From positions 186,001-250,000 of the forward strand of contig JAHLEZ010000006.1 of the NCBI GenBank assembly GCA_020726505.1: a DNA stretch of 64,000 bases, written 5' to 3'. Of this stretch, positions 13,385 to 26,000 are shown in pieces. Positions within the stretch are counted from its first letter, which is position 1. Each line of letters begins with the position of its first letter. The position numbers and the translations under genes are program-made. The DNA is from Leptodontidium sp. MPI-SDFR-AT-0119 (lineage: Eukaryota; Ascomycota; Leotiomycetes; Helotiales; Leptodontidiaceae). The notes under the pieces were generated by a model, which was not told the DNA's origin, made no database searches, and saw nothing but the letters and a program-made list of their open reading frames with translations.

Positions 13385-14096
13385 GGTATCGTCCCGAGAG
13401 AGGAACTGTTTGGTGGAGATGGCATGATTGTGTGTGTGAGTGTACGTTCTAAATATATGGCTGGGAGATGAGGGAAACTTTATGATATGTTCTCCCTTCC
13501 GTCGTGTAGAAAGAAGTGTTGATTTGATAAGACGGTTGACGTGCAAATTGTCGTTGTGTTTCACTCTCGTGACTCGTCTTCTTGTAAAGAGAACAGGTCA
13601 GTCCAAAACTGCGAGAGAATTTTTCTACGACAAGTTGAGGTTGAATATAGTAGGGCATCACTTACTTAGGTAAACAGTACTTCGTTTTTAGTCCCTAATA
13701 TTATCAAGCATGCATAAGCGAGCTCCAAAATAGACGAGAGGAAGAAAGGATATTGAGTTTAGTTAGGTGTATCATTTGGGGACTCTCGATAGTTCGCACT
13801 AGAGGAATAGGTCTGTGATTGGAGGGAGAAGTGACAAGTTGCTTGTGAGAACGAAGGAAATAATGGCCAAGTTTGTGTGTTTCTGACAAGGTACATGTTT
13901 CGTAGAGTATTAACAACGATGTGTAAACAAATGTATCAAGCTTATTTTACAAATACAACGAACGCTGATAAATTTCAGCGTGCCAAATCTCCCACCCGAT
14001 CCAGTCCTGTTTGTCCCCTAGCGCAACTCCATATATACATCCCACCACAGGAACTCCCTCGGCCCCCCAACCCCCTAACCCAACCCAAGACAAACC
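13385..14096. other. intergenic, 0.7 kb
   Basis: AT-rich stretch between the doubtful gene and the 3' end of the rhodopsin-domain gene. No additional feature is supported. Confidence 0.35.
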
Positions 14097-15516
14097 CTAC
14101 CTCCTCGGTCCACCATGTTCGAAATCCCAATCAAAGCTCGCCCGTGATCCTTTCTCCAGATCTTTATTCCTCCCTAACGGCAACGGCCTAGGAGCATCTG
14201 CCCTCGTCTCTCCAGCATGCATATTCTCCCCAGAAACCGAGATCTGCACCGTCGTCATCAAATGGATCCCTCTATCCTTCAAATGCGCATCCCGTTCCCA
14301 GGCATCGTCACCTCCGCGCGTCGTAGATGTCATCTCCCACTCCTCATTACTATGCACGACCCCCATCTCCGTATCGTCACTCCCGGTACTGAGTTCCTCC
14401 GTACTCTCCCCTTTCGCTCGGATAGTCGTGATGATCCCATTATCGCTTAACCTCTTCCCACCAAACCCGCCGCTGAGATGCCGTCCTGCTATATTAGTTG
14501 TGCGCGGTCTGCCCGTCCCAGGAGCGTAAGCCAGGTTCTTCATCGATGAGGATTTCTGGCCTGGCGTTAGGGCTTTGAGCGCTGGGAACCATTCGCGGAG
14601 GAGTGGCCAGATCATGGGTAAGTTCGAGACGTAGATGGCGACCGAGGCTTCGCGCGTGTACCATAGCATGTAGGATGGATCCCAGACGTTGGAGAGGTTG
14701 AAGACTTTGGTGAGGACGGCGGCGAGGATGACGAAGAGACCCATGGAGAAGATCACTAGCAGGACCCATTTCTGCTTCAGTGGCATATTGAGTTTCGTGA
14801 CGAGCGGGAGGGGGATGAAGAGCATTAGTGCGTCCGAGGAGATGTTGAAGCAGGCTTGGATTATGGCGTAGTGCTCGAGGGTTGTGCATTGTGGGTTTGG
14901 GGGTGGCATTGCCCAGTACCCACTGAAGGGGGTGCAGGCTGTGAAGAAGGCGATTTCGGTCGCGAGCCACCCGAGAGAGACGTATATTGCCAGGTAGGTT
15001 ACCATACGTTGGACTTGTAGACCGAGGGTTAGGCGTGTGTACATTATGAGCATACAGGCTTTGAGGACATAGATGACGTTGAGCATAGCCTGGCCAAGGG
15101 TAAGTGAGTGAGTGGAATATAGCAGTGGTCGAATGATGCACTGTACCTGTTCAGAGATAATGACAATCTTGGACCCTTTGATCCTTTCTCTAATATTCTC
15201 CTGCGTGAAGGTTTCGAAGTCTCCCGGTGGGTAGAGGTTGCTTCCACCTCCGCCTGCAATGACGTTCAAACAGACTATCAGTGCTGTGTAGAGCCCACCG
15301 GCTAGGAGCATAAGGTAGTCATCAGGCTGAAGTCCCCGTATGCCCAGGCGATGTATTCGAGCATATCTTTATTCGATGTGAGCTATCATGAAGCATGTTG
15401 CTAGAGAGAGATGGAGGGACTCACGTTCGTATAAGGATTAACAATATGCCAACACCGTATAGACTCCACGACTGCACAGCCAAAGCGTGAACGAACGCGG
15501 GATCGAAGTCTCCCAT
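14097..15516 (-). CDS. rhodopsin-domain integral membrane protein (fungal seven-helix family)
   Basis: Plasma-membrane protein of the fungus-specific 'rhodopsin domain' family (Pfam PF20684 type, includes PTH11-like relatives); ligands mostly unknown. Minus-strand exons: 15516-15425, 15366-15147 and 15089-14097 (434 aa). Introns of 58 nt (GTGAGT...AAAG) and 57 nt (GTACAG...CCAG) are required to join the helices. The protein opens MGDFDPAF and helix 1 contains WSLYGVGILLILIRTYARI; then LQPDDYLMLLAG, ACMLIMYTRLT, and the loop PFSGYWAMPPPNPQC with its conserved Cys, then LMLFIPLPLV and the helix VFSMGLFVILAAV-like segment. The last 160 residues are a hydrophilic tail rich in Ser/Gly, presumably cytosolic. 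All family landmarks are present, so the gene looks intact. The second intron contains no in-frame stop, so a retained form would add 19 residues. Confidence 0.88.
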
Positions 15517-18388
15517 TGTGACTTGAGATTCAGCCCTAAAGCTTGAATAGCCACTTCTTGAAGCACGACGAAACAAACCCCAAGTTCAATGACAAGAAAG
15601 AAACAGAAGAGAATGGAGAACAAAAGAAGTCAGAGAAACCGGAAATTCCCCAGTTCAGTACAGGAGAACCTTAGATAAGAGAACCGTCAAAAGTCTATGT
15701 CCGTAGACCCCAGACTTCCTTTTCCCGCTTCGACATCGATTCGACCAAGCTCCGGAGTAAACATGTCTCCAATTGCGCTTTCGAAGAGGGGGGGGGTGCA
15801 GCCCATGTAAATTACATAGCGCTCTGATATACTTTTTTTTCCCCCTTTCTTCTAATCTTCGCGACGGATCTCCACTCCGTCCTCTCTGTAGGGTAAAAGT
15901 CAAGAAATAGCTGATGATATGCAGATCGAACTTTGAGCCCGAGACCGAGACTTCTTACGAGGGTCGAGATAAGGAACGTGCGAAAAGGGTATGGTCGAAT
16001 CGCATCTAAACTTTATTTGCTTCTTCTTTGCACCTTGTTCCTGGGGGTGGTGGGATCTCGTTTAGTGCTTGGCCAGGGACTAGTCCCAGGAGATGTTGAA
16101 GACAAGAGAAGACCTTCTAGATAGACTTCCTCGGCAAATGGCGCGGCGAATGACAGACGAATGGTGGCTTGAATTGATGAGATAGGAAAAAGAATACTGC
16201 GATGACAGCTGGGCTTGAGCATGGACGGAGGAACTATTGCGTATTTGTCTCCGTGTCCGAAAGTAGACAAGGGAGAAACACGCAAGCATGCAAGCCCGCC
16301 CGTTGTCAGTCAGTAGTCTAGTCCAGCCCAGTCCGCCCAGTTCAGCCTGTGGGATGGATGCGGGATGTTGATGCTGAAGAAAGATATCAAGCCTCATGGG
16401 CTGCGATTGGTAAACAGGGCTTTTTACTTTTGATAAGATGTCAAGTTTGGAGCTGCTGTAATTGTATGACATGCAAGCCATCTGTCTGTCTCCTGCATCT
16501 GTTGTACCTTGCACAATCAATCGACAGGTACGGAAGAAGATTTGAGATAGACTTCATCTGGCCTATTGCAAGCATCTTGACTATCACACGCGGCCTCTGC
16601 GTACTCAGCACAGGCACCTTCATGCATGCATGTATGGGAGAGCTTGGGAAGACATCGATAAGCCAATGAAGGTGTGAAGATGCGAAAGGGCACGTTTATA
16701 TAAAACCTCTGAGGCTGAGAATAAGAGTGAGAAGAAAAGAAAGAAGGATAGAAAGACAAAGAAAATTGCACGATAGGAAGAAGGAAGTTTTATCAAGTCG
16801 AGAGAGCACATGTGGTTGTCGGGGGGTGGGATTCTCGCTACAGAATGGGACAGACAGTAGTCAGGGGTAAAAAGGGGTGGGGGTGGTGGTGGGGTCGAAT
16901 CGGTACCTAGATATCATGACCGGAGACATTTGATTGGAATGATAATGACTACAAGCATTACCTACTTTATCTGTGTTCAGCAATGCTTTTTGTTTCTCAA
17001 TGAGAAAGGTTCAAGTTTTTAGTATTCTGCAAGCGAGGAGAGAGAGAAAGGGGTTGTTTGGATTTCTGGACTTTTGCACGACAAGTATCATTCTTTTCCA
17101 TCTTCCATTTTTAAAAGAGAAAGAGTCTTGCTTGATAAACCTGCTACAATTACATTTATCTCCACTCTGATGACTATTAGACTGTGATATGAACTGTTTG
17201 TTAGAGGGCTGGTTCAAAGATGCAGCAAGACAGAAAAAAGAAGTCTTTTTGAGCAAGTAAGTAAGTAAGTGATAGTAGGCGGACTTGGCGTGCGTGGGGG
17301 GAGCTGTGGCTTCGGCACATGTTCACTAAAGAAAGGTGTTTCACGGAACGGCTCTGCTCTCGTTCCATCGAAAGAACAGAACAGTCACACGTGTTCAGGA
17401 GCCGCAGAGAAAATAGGAATAGGGTACAGTACTTATTGTAAGTAGTCATCGGCTAAGACGAAGAGGGTTTATAGCAACTAGTACGAGGAACCAGCTTCCC
17501 TAAGCAGAACATGCATGGATTGCAAACAAGTACCAGATACTATTGATATACAAATGTTCGGAAGTGTACTCTAAGACACACTATCATAGCATAGTATAGG
17601 TTGCAGACATCAAATTCACTCCAGCAGCCCTCACGATTATGACTAGCCATATCCAGAAACTGAGAATGAAAAGAGGCCCTACTTACTCTTAGAGATTATT
17701 CAGATCAAGAGACTACAATGAGCTAACACGAAAATCATTTCTTTCACATATATAATCAGTATAAACACAACAACACGCCGCCCTTCCAAGTATTTATTTC
17801 ATTCATTCATTCACTCATTCACTCAATTCGTTAATCGATAATAACATTCTGAAGTAATGCTCAGATGAAACCGAAATAAATATACTTTCCAAGATCCATT
17901 TTTCTTACTATTAATAAATAAATCGAGAGTTAACGGATTAACTACGTAAAAGCGACCTCTTCCATCCATCCATCCATCCTTGATAAATATCGTCCCGTTC
18001 ATAGCCGGGCCGGTACTTAAGGACAGGAAACCAACAACACAACAGTCATGAGCGTTATCTGAGGTATTAGCAAGATGACAGAAAAGGAAGAATTCCGTGA
18101 TGATGATTAGATAAGATAGACGCCATGCATGCTCGCTCCTCGCTACCTCTCGTAAAAATAGTAAAATCCAAGAAAAGCGAGAGAGAGAGATAGAATTCAA
18201 AGCCGTAAAGTCGTGATTTTTTGGGGGGTTTGATACACACAGTACGAGATACGAGATCCAACTACTACCCGTTCCTAATCCCTATACAAAACCTCCATCT
18301 CCCCTTCTCGCCTAGCCCAGCCCATTACATCCTCAATTTCAGAACCCCAGCTTCCCGTATGTACATTCATCCAACTCCTATTCCAGCT
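15517..18388. other. long intergenic region, 2.9 kb
   Basis: Lies between the start of the rhodopsin-domain gene and the 3' end of the F-box/WD40 gene, both on the minus strand. It contains low-complexity tracts: a G run near 15790, TTTTTTTCCCCC near 15832, GTGGGGG runs near 16870-16895, ATTC repeats at 17798-17828 and TCCA repeats near 17962-17980. No convincing coding region was found on either strand. Confidence 0.4.
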
Positions 18389-21203
18389 CTACTCAATCGG
18401 AGCAAAGAACCTCGACGCCTCAATGATCTGCGCGTCGTTATTGGCGAAATCCCAGCCGACGATCGTGCTCGTCTGACTGCAGCAGATGATGCGACGGGCG
18501 TCGAATTGCAGTTTGAAGACGCGGGCCATGTTGGATGGGAGGTGGTGAGTTGTGTTGTGGTGGTGATGCGTTGTTGTTGCCGGGATGGGTGGTTGAGTTG
18601 CAACAGTGACGGCGGGGACGGGTGGTGCTGCTTGGACCTGGGGAGGTTGGGTTGGTGGGACGGGTGTCGAGGCGGAGGGCTGTGTTGTTGTGAGGGGGTG
18701 GGAGGGGAATGTTGATGATGATGTTGAGGTGCTTGTTAGGGGGAGATTGTTGTGCCATTGTTCGACCATGGCGTGCATGGCTGACGTCGATGGGCCGGAT
18801 AGCGAAGAGGATGTGGAGGGTCCGGCGACTGTGGGTGGTTGTGTCTGGGCTTGTCTTGCGTCGTCGACTATAGTTGTCATGACTTGTTCTGTTGTGGATG
18901 TAAGGTTCCGGATAGTGTGCATGAGGTAGTCGTATGAGAGTAATCGGGGATGATTTTGCAAGGCTTGTTGTAATGCCATTGGGCCCTGTGGAATGGTGGT
19001 GTCGATCAGATGATGGTAGAATAGATCACTACCAGGAGGGAACGGTTGGGTTGGTGCATCAACATCGATGGATGGCGTTGCACTTGGCTGTGTTGCTGGC
19101 TGAGAGGGTTGAGTAGGCTCTGCAGTCACAGCTCTGGATGCTGCATGGGCAGCCTCTTCTTGCCGAAGAGTATGTTGAGCTCTCCAAACACCCTCTTTAT
19201 CTCTTCGCCAGATGATTATAGTCTCGTCATATGATCCAGAGACAATGCGGCCAAATCTGCCACCCCCACCTCCTGGTGGTAGTTTGGCCCCATACGCGGT
19301 AATGTCTTCCGGTCTCCGCGATCCTGCATTTCGCGGTCGGCCTTTCTGCGAATAGCCTGTCTGAGATATCACACCAGAGTCCACGGCTTTGAAGTACTCA
19401 TGATCGATTGCCTTGGCATCTTCCTTGTCCTCTTCGGCGCTGTATGGCAAATCGCCAAATCCAGCCTGAACCGTGCGGACAAGATTGCTGTGAGCTCTGA
19501 GACTAGCAACTTCCAAGCCCGATTCCTTATCGAAGACCTTGACTTCATTATCGCTGCTTCCACTGACGATTCGACGCCCATCGTATTGAACACAAGCAAT
19601 ACCCTTGGTATGTCCAATCAGAGTTCGTGTACATGTCTGTTCTGGCCAGTTCCAGACTTTAACAGTACGATCTCCAGATGCGGATACAACTTCATTGCCA
19701 TAGATCTGGACGGCATTGACAGCAGCTCCATGTCCCTCCAAACACCCAATCATCGAAAAGGCTGGTTTAGTTGGTAGCCCTGCAGTGGGTGAAGGATTGT
19801 AACCGTAATTGTTGAGATATGTTGGAACTGGATTAACAGCTCCGGAGAAGCCTGGATAGCCCAAATCACCTGCGTACAAGTTTCTCCGATTGAAAATCTT
19901 AATTGTCTTGTCCTTGGAGCAAGTCACCAGAACCCGCTTGTCGAATCTAACATTCAGGACTGACTCTCGATGCGCTTTCCTGAGACGCTGTATCACTTGT
20001 CCTGTAGAGAACTTCCATAGCACTATTGTCGCGTCACTACTCCCTGATACGATCAAGTCTTCCTCTGGGTCAGCATCAAACTGAAGGCACAAAACGGAGC
20101 CCGAGTGCGCCCGCAATGGCAACCGGACGAGTCTCCGAGTATCCAAATCCCAGATGCGCAGAGTTTTATCTCGACTTCCACTGACCAGGTATTTCCCCGA
20201 GTGTTGGATGGTGTAAATGCACTCCTCGTGAGATTCCTCCGGATGCGCTGGGTGTGGTAATTGGAAGTTTATGTATTTCTCATTCTCCCAATTTGCCTCT
20301 AATCTCCGTCTTTGCGAATAGAGATATTGCCAGTTCAACTTTCTCCTCTTGTCAGATGGGTCCTCGACTACTAGGGATGATATATTCGTTAGGGTAGCAG
20401 TGGTGGAACCTGTTGATGTGCGGTTGTTGGATCGGCTCTGCGTACTCTTTGTAGGCTTACTCGAAAATTGGGAGGTCCTTGAGGATGACGGCCGGGGAGA
20501 GAGCATTGGTACATCAACATCTGATCTGGTCGAGACGGGTTCCTTGGTCATCTGTCCACCAAATATCGAAACCTGCTTCAGTCCTGCATCCGCATCTGGC
20601 ATCTCGGAATCAATATCTGTCTGGAGGCTAGGTAGGATCCGTTGGGGGGTTGCTCGTCTCTTGCTTGCATGTTCGTCATCGGTTTGGACACTGGGCCTTG
20701 ACCGCTCCGAACTCAGTGAGCCCACATTCAACGAAGCCTCAAAACGTTCGACCTCCGACTTGATCACCCTGAACCCTTCCAGTATGTATAGTTGTTCCCA
20801 TAACGTTCTGTCCATAGCCAGGGCCATCCATTCTCGCGAAGCTCGGGCGGTATTGACCAGAGAAGTCGGATCGAGGAAACCGAGAACCTTCAAGCACACC
20901 TCCGGAGGTAGATACTTGAAGAAGTTGATGTAGAGACGGGGTCGAAGTCGACTGACGATGTCTGCAACTTGGGATGTGGGCAGGTGGGAGATGATGGTCA
21001 TTACATATTCTACTATTGTCAGCCTCGTGCCCATCTGTCTCCAGCAGACCTCTCCGTTCCCACTTCAACATACCCGTTCTTTCTGCAGCGGTCATACTCT
21101 CTACCCATGGGGGAAGAGTTGCGGAGTTGCCAATGGTTAGAGGATCTTCGCTGTAGCCCTCGTCTTGAGGCGAACCTTCGTACGACGTTATATTGCCCGC
21201 CAT
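18389..21203 (-). CDS. F-box/WD40 protein, FWD-1/beta-TrCP-like SCF substrate receptor
   Basis: Likely substrate-recognition subunit of an SCF ubiquitin ligase. Exons 21203-21074 and 21012-18389 (917 aa); the 61-nt intron (GTATGT...GCTGAC...ATAG) keeps the frame and removes a false ATG at 21034. F-box near residues 75-122 (KYLPPEVCLKVLGFLDP... then SREWMALAMDRTLWEQLY). Ser-rich linker to about 300. WD40 blades follow, with repeats such as LVSGSRDKTLRIWDLDT, LIVSGSSDATIVLWKF, VVSASGDRTVKVWNW, IVSGSSDNEVKVFD and IVSGSYDETIIIWRR. A disordered Thr/Pro/Gln-rich insert of about 190 residues separates these from a last half-blade FDARRIICCSQTSTIVGWDF at the very C-terminus. This layout and ending recall Neurospora FWD-1, which degrades the clock protein FRQ; orthology is inferred from memory and needs a search. 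SconB/Met30 is the main alternative. Confidence 0.88.
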
Positions 21204-22141
21204 GGTTTCCGATTGTGATGCTGGCTGCGGCAAGTGGAATTCTAGGCCCAAAGCCACGAGACGATTGATCCTTCGACAGTTCGCGATTGAGGTGTAGTCG
21301 AATTCCAGAGCAAACCGGTAGATGAGGCTGAGGCTGGATGTTGGCGCGGAGGAGAGAGCAGGTAGGTGGATGTGGACGTGCGGAATCAGGCACACCTGGG
21401 TTGCTTCAAGGCAATTGAAGGCGAGGTGAGGCGAGGTGGTAAGGTATCACGAATCGACATTCAGCCAATCAGAACGCGCTTGGAATGTGGACCCGCGAGG
21501 TCAGACGCTTTGGGGGCCGGGAAGAGGTCGGCAGTCGCAACGCCGTGTAAGTTAGAAAGGACTGTTTATACTTAATAGGAAGTAGGTAGTAGGTATTTGC
21601 GTAAGAAACCAGGGTGGTTTTGATGTGATATTGACGATGATGTAAATAGTCTCCTGCACTCTTAGTTGGAGAGAGTTGTGATGATGTATGATGATGATGG
21701 TGGTGGTGGTCTACCTAATTTATCGTCCTAGGGTACCAAGTTCACACAAGGAGAACCAGCTTGAGTTAATTGATTGTTTTGGCAGAGACAGACAGCCATC
21801 TGCCATTAATTATTGACAGGCCTTGCAGAGTATTGACAAGACAATGACACTACTGTATGTAACACTGACAGGCCAAGACAGGGCTGTGTACTGTATACCA
21901 CGGACATTAAATTAAGTAAGGTTATCTTATCCTCTCCGCCGGGAGATGCACTTCAGGACAGGAGGGGAGGGAGGGGGCCTCGGGGATGTGCTGTAAACAA
22001 CTGCCGCCCTAGCACACAGAAGGAAGGCAGATAAACAACAACATACTGTACTGTACCATCGTACATCTATCTGCCTAGCCCCGGGGGTCGAGTGGCCAGT
22101 CCAGACTCCAGACGCAAAACAAAGGAAGAAGTGCACGAATA

Positions 22142-22185
22142 GAGTGAGTGAGTGAGTGAGTGAGTGAGTGAGTGAGTGAGTGAGT
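22142..22185. repeat. (GAGT)11 microsatellite
   Basis: Eleven uninterrupted GAGT units in the divergent promoter region; a likely length-variable locus. Confidence 0.95.
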
Positions 22186-22802
22186 GGAGTTTAGGGAGAA
22201 GAAAGAGCAGAACAGTAGGCAAGGAAGTTAGTTACCTAGGTACAAATCCCCTGCCTGCCTCAGGAGAATGAATGAATACCTCTCACCTGTCTGTCGCATC
22301 AATGACAACAGCCATCCAGTGGCATGAGAGAGTGGATTTATACTGAACTGTGAGAGGAGGGACATGTTCTCCGCCGTGACAGTCTGAGACACAGCGAGAT
22401 CCACGAGACAAAAGGCAGGCAGGGAGGGTATGAAAGAGCAGGGCAGGGTGCAGTGGACTGGGTTGGATTGGACTGGACTGGGACTGGGACTGGGTGGAGT
22501 GAGGAGTGGAATTCGTGCAGGGAGGAAGAAAGGGAGTGAGTGACCGCCGGACTCAGGAGTACTCGAGGTAGTGTTCTCCGTACCATGAAGACAGGCCGGC
22601 AACTAACTAGGACTCAGGAGAGAGTTGAGAAGTGAAGAGTCTCAAGCGAGACGAACCACAGCAGCCGCCTGGGTGCCGCTAATCTCGAAAAGGTCTGGCT
22701 CCGTGGGCTGCAACTCGCTGCCGCCCTCCTCCTTCACTCGTCCCTCCACTCCAACAGCAGCCCCCCCAAGCAAGCGTTAAGCCCAGCCTACTATCAACAC
22801 CT

Positions 22803-22828
22803 AAGCCCAAGCCCAAGCCCAAGCCCAA
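22803..22828. repeat. (AAGCCC)4 hexanucleotide repeat
   Basis: Four perfect AAGCCC units plus AA in the probable 5' leader of CDC24, followed by CT-rich sequence. Confidence 0.9.
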
Positions 22829-23014
22829 TCCAGTCCGTCTCCGTCCTAATCTCGATCTGCAACAACTGCAACTGCAACTGCATCCCTCCCTCAACACCAC
22901 ATCGCAATCTCCAACTACTCCGTCCCTTCTACCGTACGGTACCTACCTAGGCACTGCACTGCAGGTCTCCTCCACTCGAACCCACCACCACCACCACCAC
23001 CACCCTCAACTCAG

Positions 23015-23026
23015 ATGCATCTTTGA
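23015..23026 (+). promoter_or_regulatory. three-codon upstream ORF in the CDC24 leader
   Basis: ATG-CAT-CTT-TGA lies 57 nt before the proposed CDC24 start, in a different frame. If inside the transcript it could lower or regulate translation of CDC24. The transcript start is not known. Confidence 0.4.
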
Positions 23027-23082
23027 ATGCAGACCTCATCAACAACCACCACAGCCCTCGCAAACCCTCGCCATCGCTGTTC

Positions 23083-26000
23083 ATGTCCTCAGGCGGCGTT
23101 GCCACTCACATGGCGCAGTCTCATGGACCCCTCGCCAGGACCAACACCGCGCCTGTCTTCAACGCTGCTCGAACCACCAGCAGTAATGGCATCCCTGGCC
23201 TAAGTCACACCATGAGCCATAGTTCGCGATCTTCCCAGCTGTCCGGATCAACCGCCTATACCTCCTCCTCCTCGACCTCCCTCTCCTCCATGACCAGCTC
23301 GGCCACGCTCGTACCACTCCCTCCGCCCCCGACCCAGATGGCCCAGAATGGAGGGAATGTCGTGGCGACGAACAACATCATAAACCAACAGGCCGATGCC
23401 TCGCGGTCGCTATATCAGATATGTGTGAATCTGCGGCAGAGGTTGGCGACTGTGCCCGACTTTGATGCGCATCTGAATGATTCCGACTCGGAGGATGAGG
23501 GGGAGGATATAGACCCGGTGTCCTCGCTGTGGAGGTGTCTGCGGAAGGGGACTCCCTTGATGACCATATACAATTCCTTGAAACCGCCGGAGCCATTGAG
23601 GATTGATGAGAAGATATCCGAAGCAAAGAGGCCGAAGATTGCAGCCTTCAAATTCGTAGAAGCATGTTTAAAGGGGGATCTGAAACTGCCTCCTGGAGAG
23701 TGCTTTTCACTGCAGGATTTGTTCGGTGACGATACGACGGGTTTCGTAAAGGTGTGTAGTGACTCTTCGCCTTCGTAGTACTTTTTGGTCCGCTGTTGGT
23801 GAATTGCGGTGTGCTCGAATATTCACAGCTGGCACTCTTCCCTCGGAGTCCGAATCCTGAATGTTGAACCCTGCTAACCAACAATCAGGTCACTCAAGTC
23901 ACAAATATTGTCCTCGATGTCGCAGAGCAAAAGGGAAACCTCCTCACCTCGGAAAAGAACGACGCGGCACCGGCAGCAGCAATGGCAGGATCCCAGATGA
24001 GCTACAGAGACCATGTCGTCCGAGAACTGGTGGATACGGAGCGCAAATACGTTCAGGATTTGGAGAATCTTCACGAGTTGAAGAAGACGATAGAGCAGAA
24101 GGGTGTAATACCTGGGGATGTTGTTCATGACATTTTCCTCAACATCAACGCGATACTGGATTTTCAAAGGCGATTTCTCATCAAGATCGAGACAACCAAC
24201 TCTCAACCGGATGACAGGCAGGAATGGGGGCTTCCATTCACAAATTACGAGGAAGCTTTTGGCATCTACCAGCCATTTATTGCGAACCAGAGGAAAGCAG
24301 CAGCTATTGCCAAGAAGGAATTCGACAAGATTGCTTTGGCGGAACACCCTGTGGTTGTGGACTTCAATACCCTGGACGGATTCCTCCTCAAACCGATGCA
24401 GCGGCTGGTTAAGTATCCCTTGTTGCTAAAGGTATGCTTTTGAGACACCAAGGACTCGGCGCAAACTCACTCTTCATAGGATTTACGAGACAAAACGGGC
24501 GCGAGCGACGAGACTAAGGCAGATCTAACGGCAGGAATCGAGGCATCGAACAGAGTGCTCATGCAAGCGAATTCAGCAGTTGATCGAGAACTTAGGGCCG
24601 AAGCGTTAGAAGACTTGTGTGCACGAGTGGACGACTGGAAGAATCATCGAGTGGATCACTTTGGAGAATTGTTGCAACATGGGCACTTCCCCGTGGTCAC
24701 GGGCAAGAGCGATGTGCAAAAAGAAGTACGACCCCTTTTCAGTCTTGTTCAGAATTTGTCTTCACTCAGCGAGATGAGAGCATCGAAAGACTTGAAGCGC
24801 AAGGCGACTTTGTCTTCCAGGCAGCGCTCCCTTACCAGTCAGAGCGCGGCTACAAGTCAGAGCTCTCCAAATCAGGCTGATGAGCTCGAGGAGGAACTCT
24901 CGAAGCGCAAGGCGTCTTTGTCCTCCAGACTGCGCTCTTTCACAAATCAGAGCACACTCACCATTCAGAGCTCGTTCATCAGTCAGAGTTCCCCTACAAG
25001 CCAGAATGATGAGTTTGAAGAGGGAGCATCGAGGCGCAAGGCGACCATGCCCTCCCAGCACCCCCAACACTCCCGGCAGAACTCATTTTCACATCCTGGT
25101 GATGAGATCGAGGAGGAACCCTCGGAGGAAATCTCAAGCTGGGAAACTGTTTCCTCCGACCAACCACGTGTTGATGACCAGCTACATGGCACTGAAGATG
25201 AATTGGATCACTTCTTTGGAGGCATGATCTTTCATCAATTCACAGGCAACAATCCAGCTACTGGTGAACCTTTCTTTGCAAGTACGTTTGCTGACGAAAG
25301 GGGCATTCTTTGCCCGCACTACGAACAGTACACTATATACCTTTTCGAGAGAATCCTTCTTTGTTGCAAAGATCTCAATCCAAACAAATCAAAGGACAAA
25401 CTGATGGGAGCGCAAAAAGACAAGAAGGACAGGAAGGATAAGAGCAGAAACAAGGAGCCCAACAAGAACGCCAAACTTCAACTCAAGGGGCGGATTTTCA
25501 TGACCAACGTTACGGAAGTCATGTCGTTGGCAAAACAGGGTAAGTAGCTACGAGTCATTTTGCGAGGCTTGGCTGACCATAACGTAGGATCTTATACTGT
25601 GCAAATATTCTGGAAAGGGGATCCGGGAGTTGAGAACTTCATCATACGGTTCTCAAACGAGGAAACCATGAGGAAGTGGTATGAGGGTGTTGACGGACAA
25701 CGGAAACAACATGCCAGCACTGTCCAAACCGGAAGTAGTCCTGATGCTGCACCAGCCGATTTTGCGTGGATGCGAGACCAAACAGCACCAATTCCCAACC
25801 CCTACACTCAACAAGAAGACGAGGATGAGGAAGATGAATACAACTTACCTGCATCGGCACCAGTACCAAATTCCACTTACCCAGGTCCCGTGCCTGGAAT
25901 GCCTCGAAATGCTTCTAACAACAGTCTTCGTTCGAGAGCTACAACCGAAAGTGGTCCATCCCTTGTTGGAATTGCGCGGGCACCGCCACCTCGATTCCCA

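Larger units (their letters stand above)
21204..23082. other. divergent promoter region between F-box/WD40 gene and CDC24
   Basis: 1.9 kb shared upstream region of two divergent genes. It holds many simple repeats (GAGT at 22142-22185, AAGCCC at 22803-22828, CCA at 22982-23003, GGACT/GGGACT near 22465-22496) and long CT-rich stretches typical of fungal leaders. No extra gene is supported; short ORFs here are made of repeat. Confidence 0.45.

Noticed and set aside
14494..15141. 215-aa minus-strand ORF
   Set aside because: Alternative-frame shadow of the rhodopsin-domain gene.
20349..20933. 194-aa plus-strand ORF
   Set aside because: Antisense shadow of the F-box/WD40 coding exon.
23023..23082. 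CDC24 start at a TTG codon giving 20 more residues
   Set aside because: Non-ATG start with no supporting evidence; the first in-frame ATG at 23083 gives a normal N-terminus.
24727..25328. Possible 602-nt intron in CDC24 (GTACGA...ACAG) instead of a coded insertion
   Set aside because: Its length is not a multiple of three, so splicing would break the PH frame, and introns in this gene are otherwise 48-137 nt.
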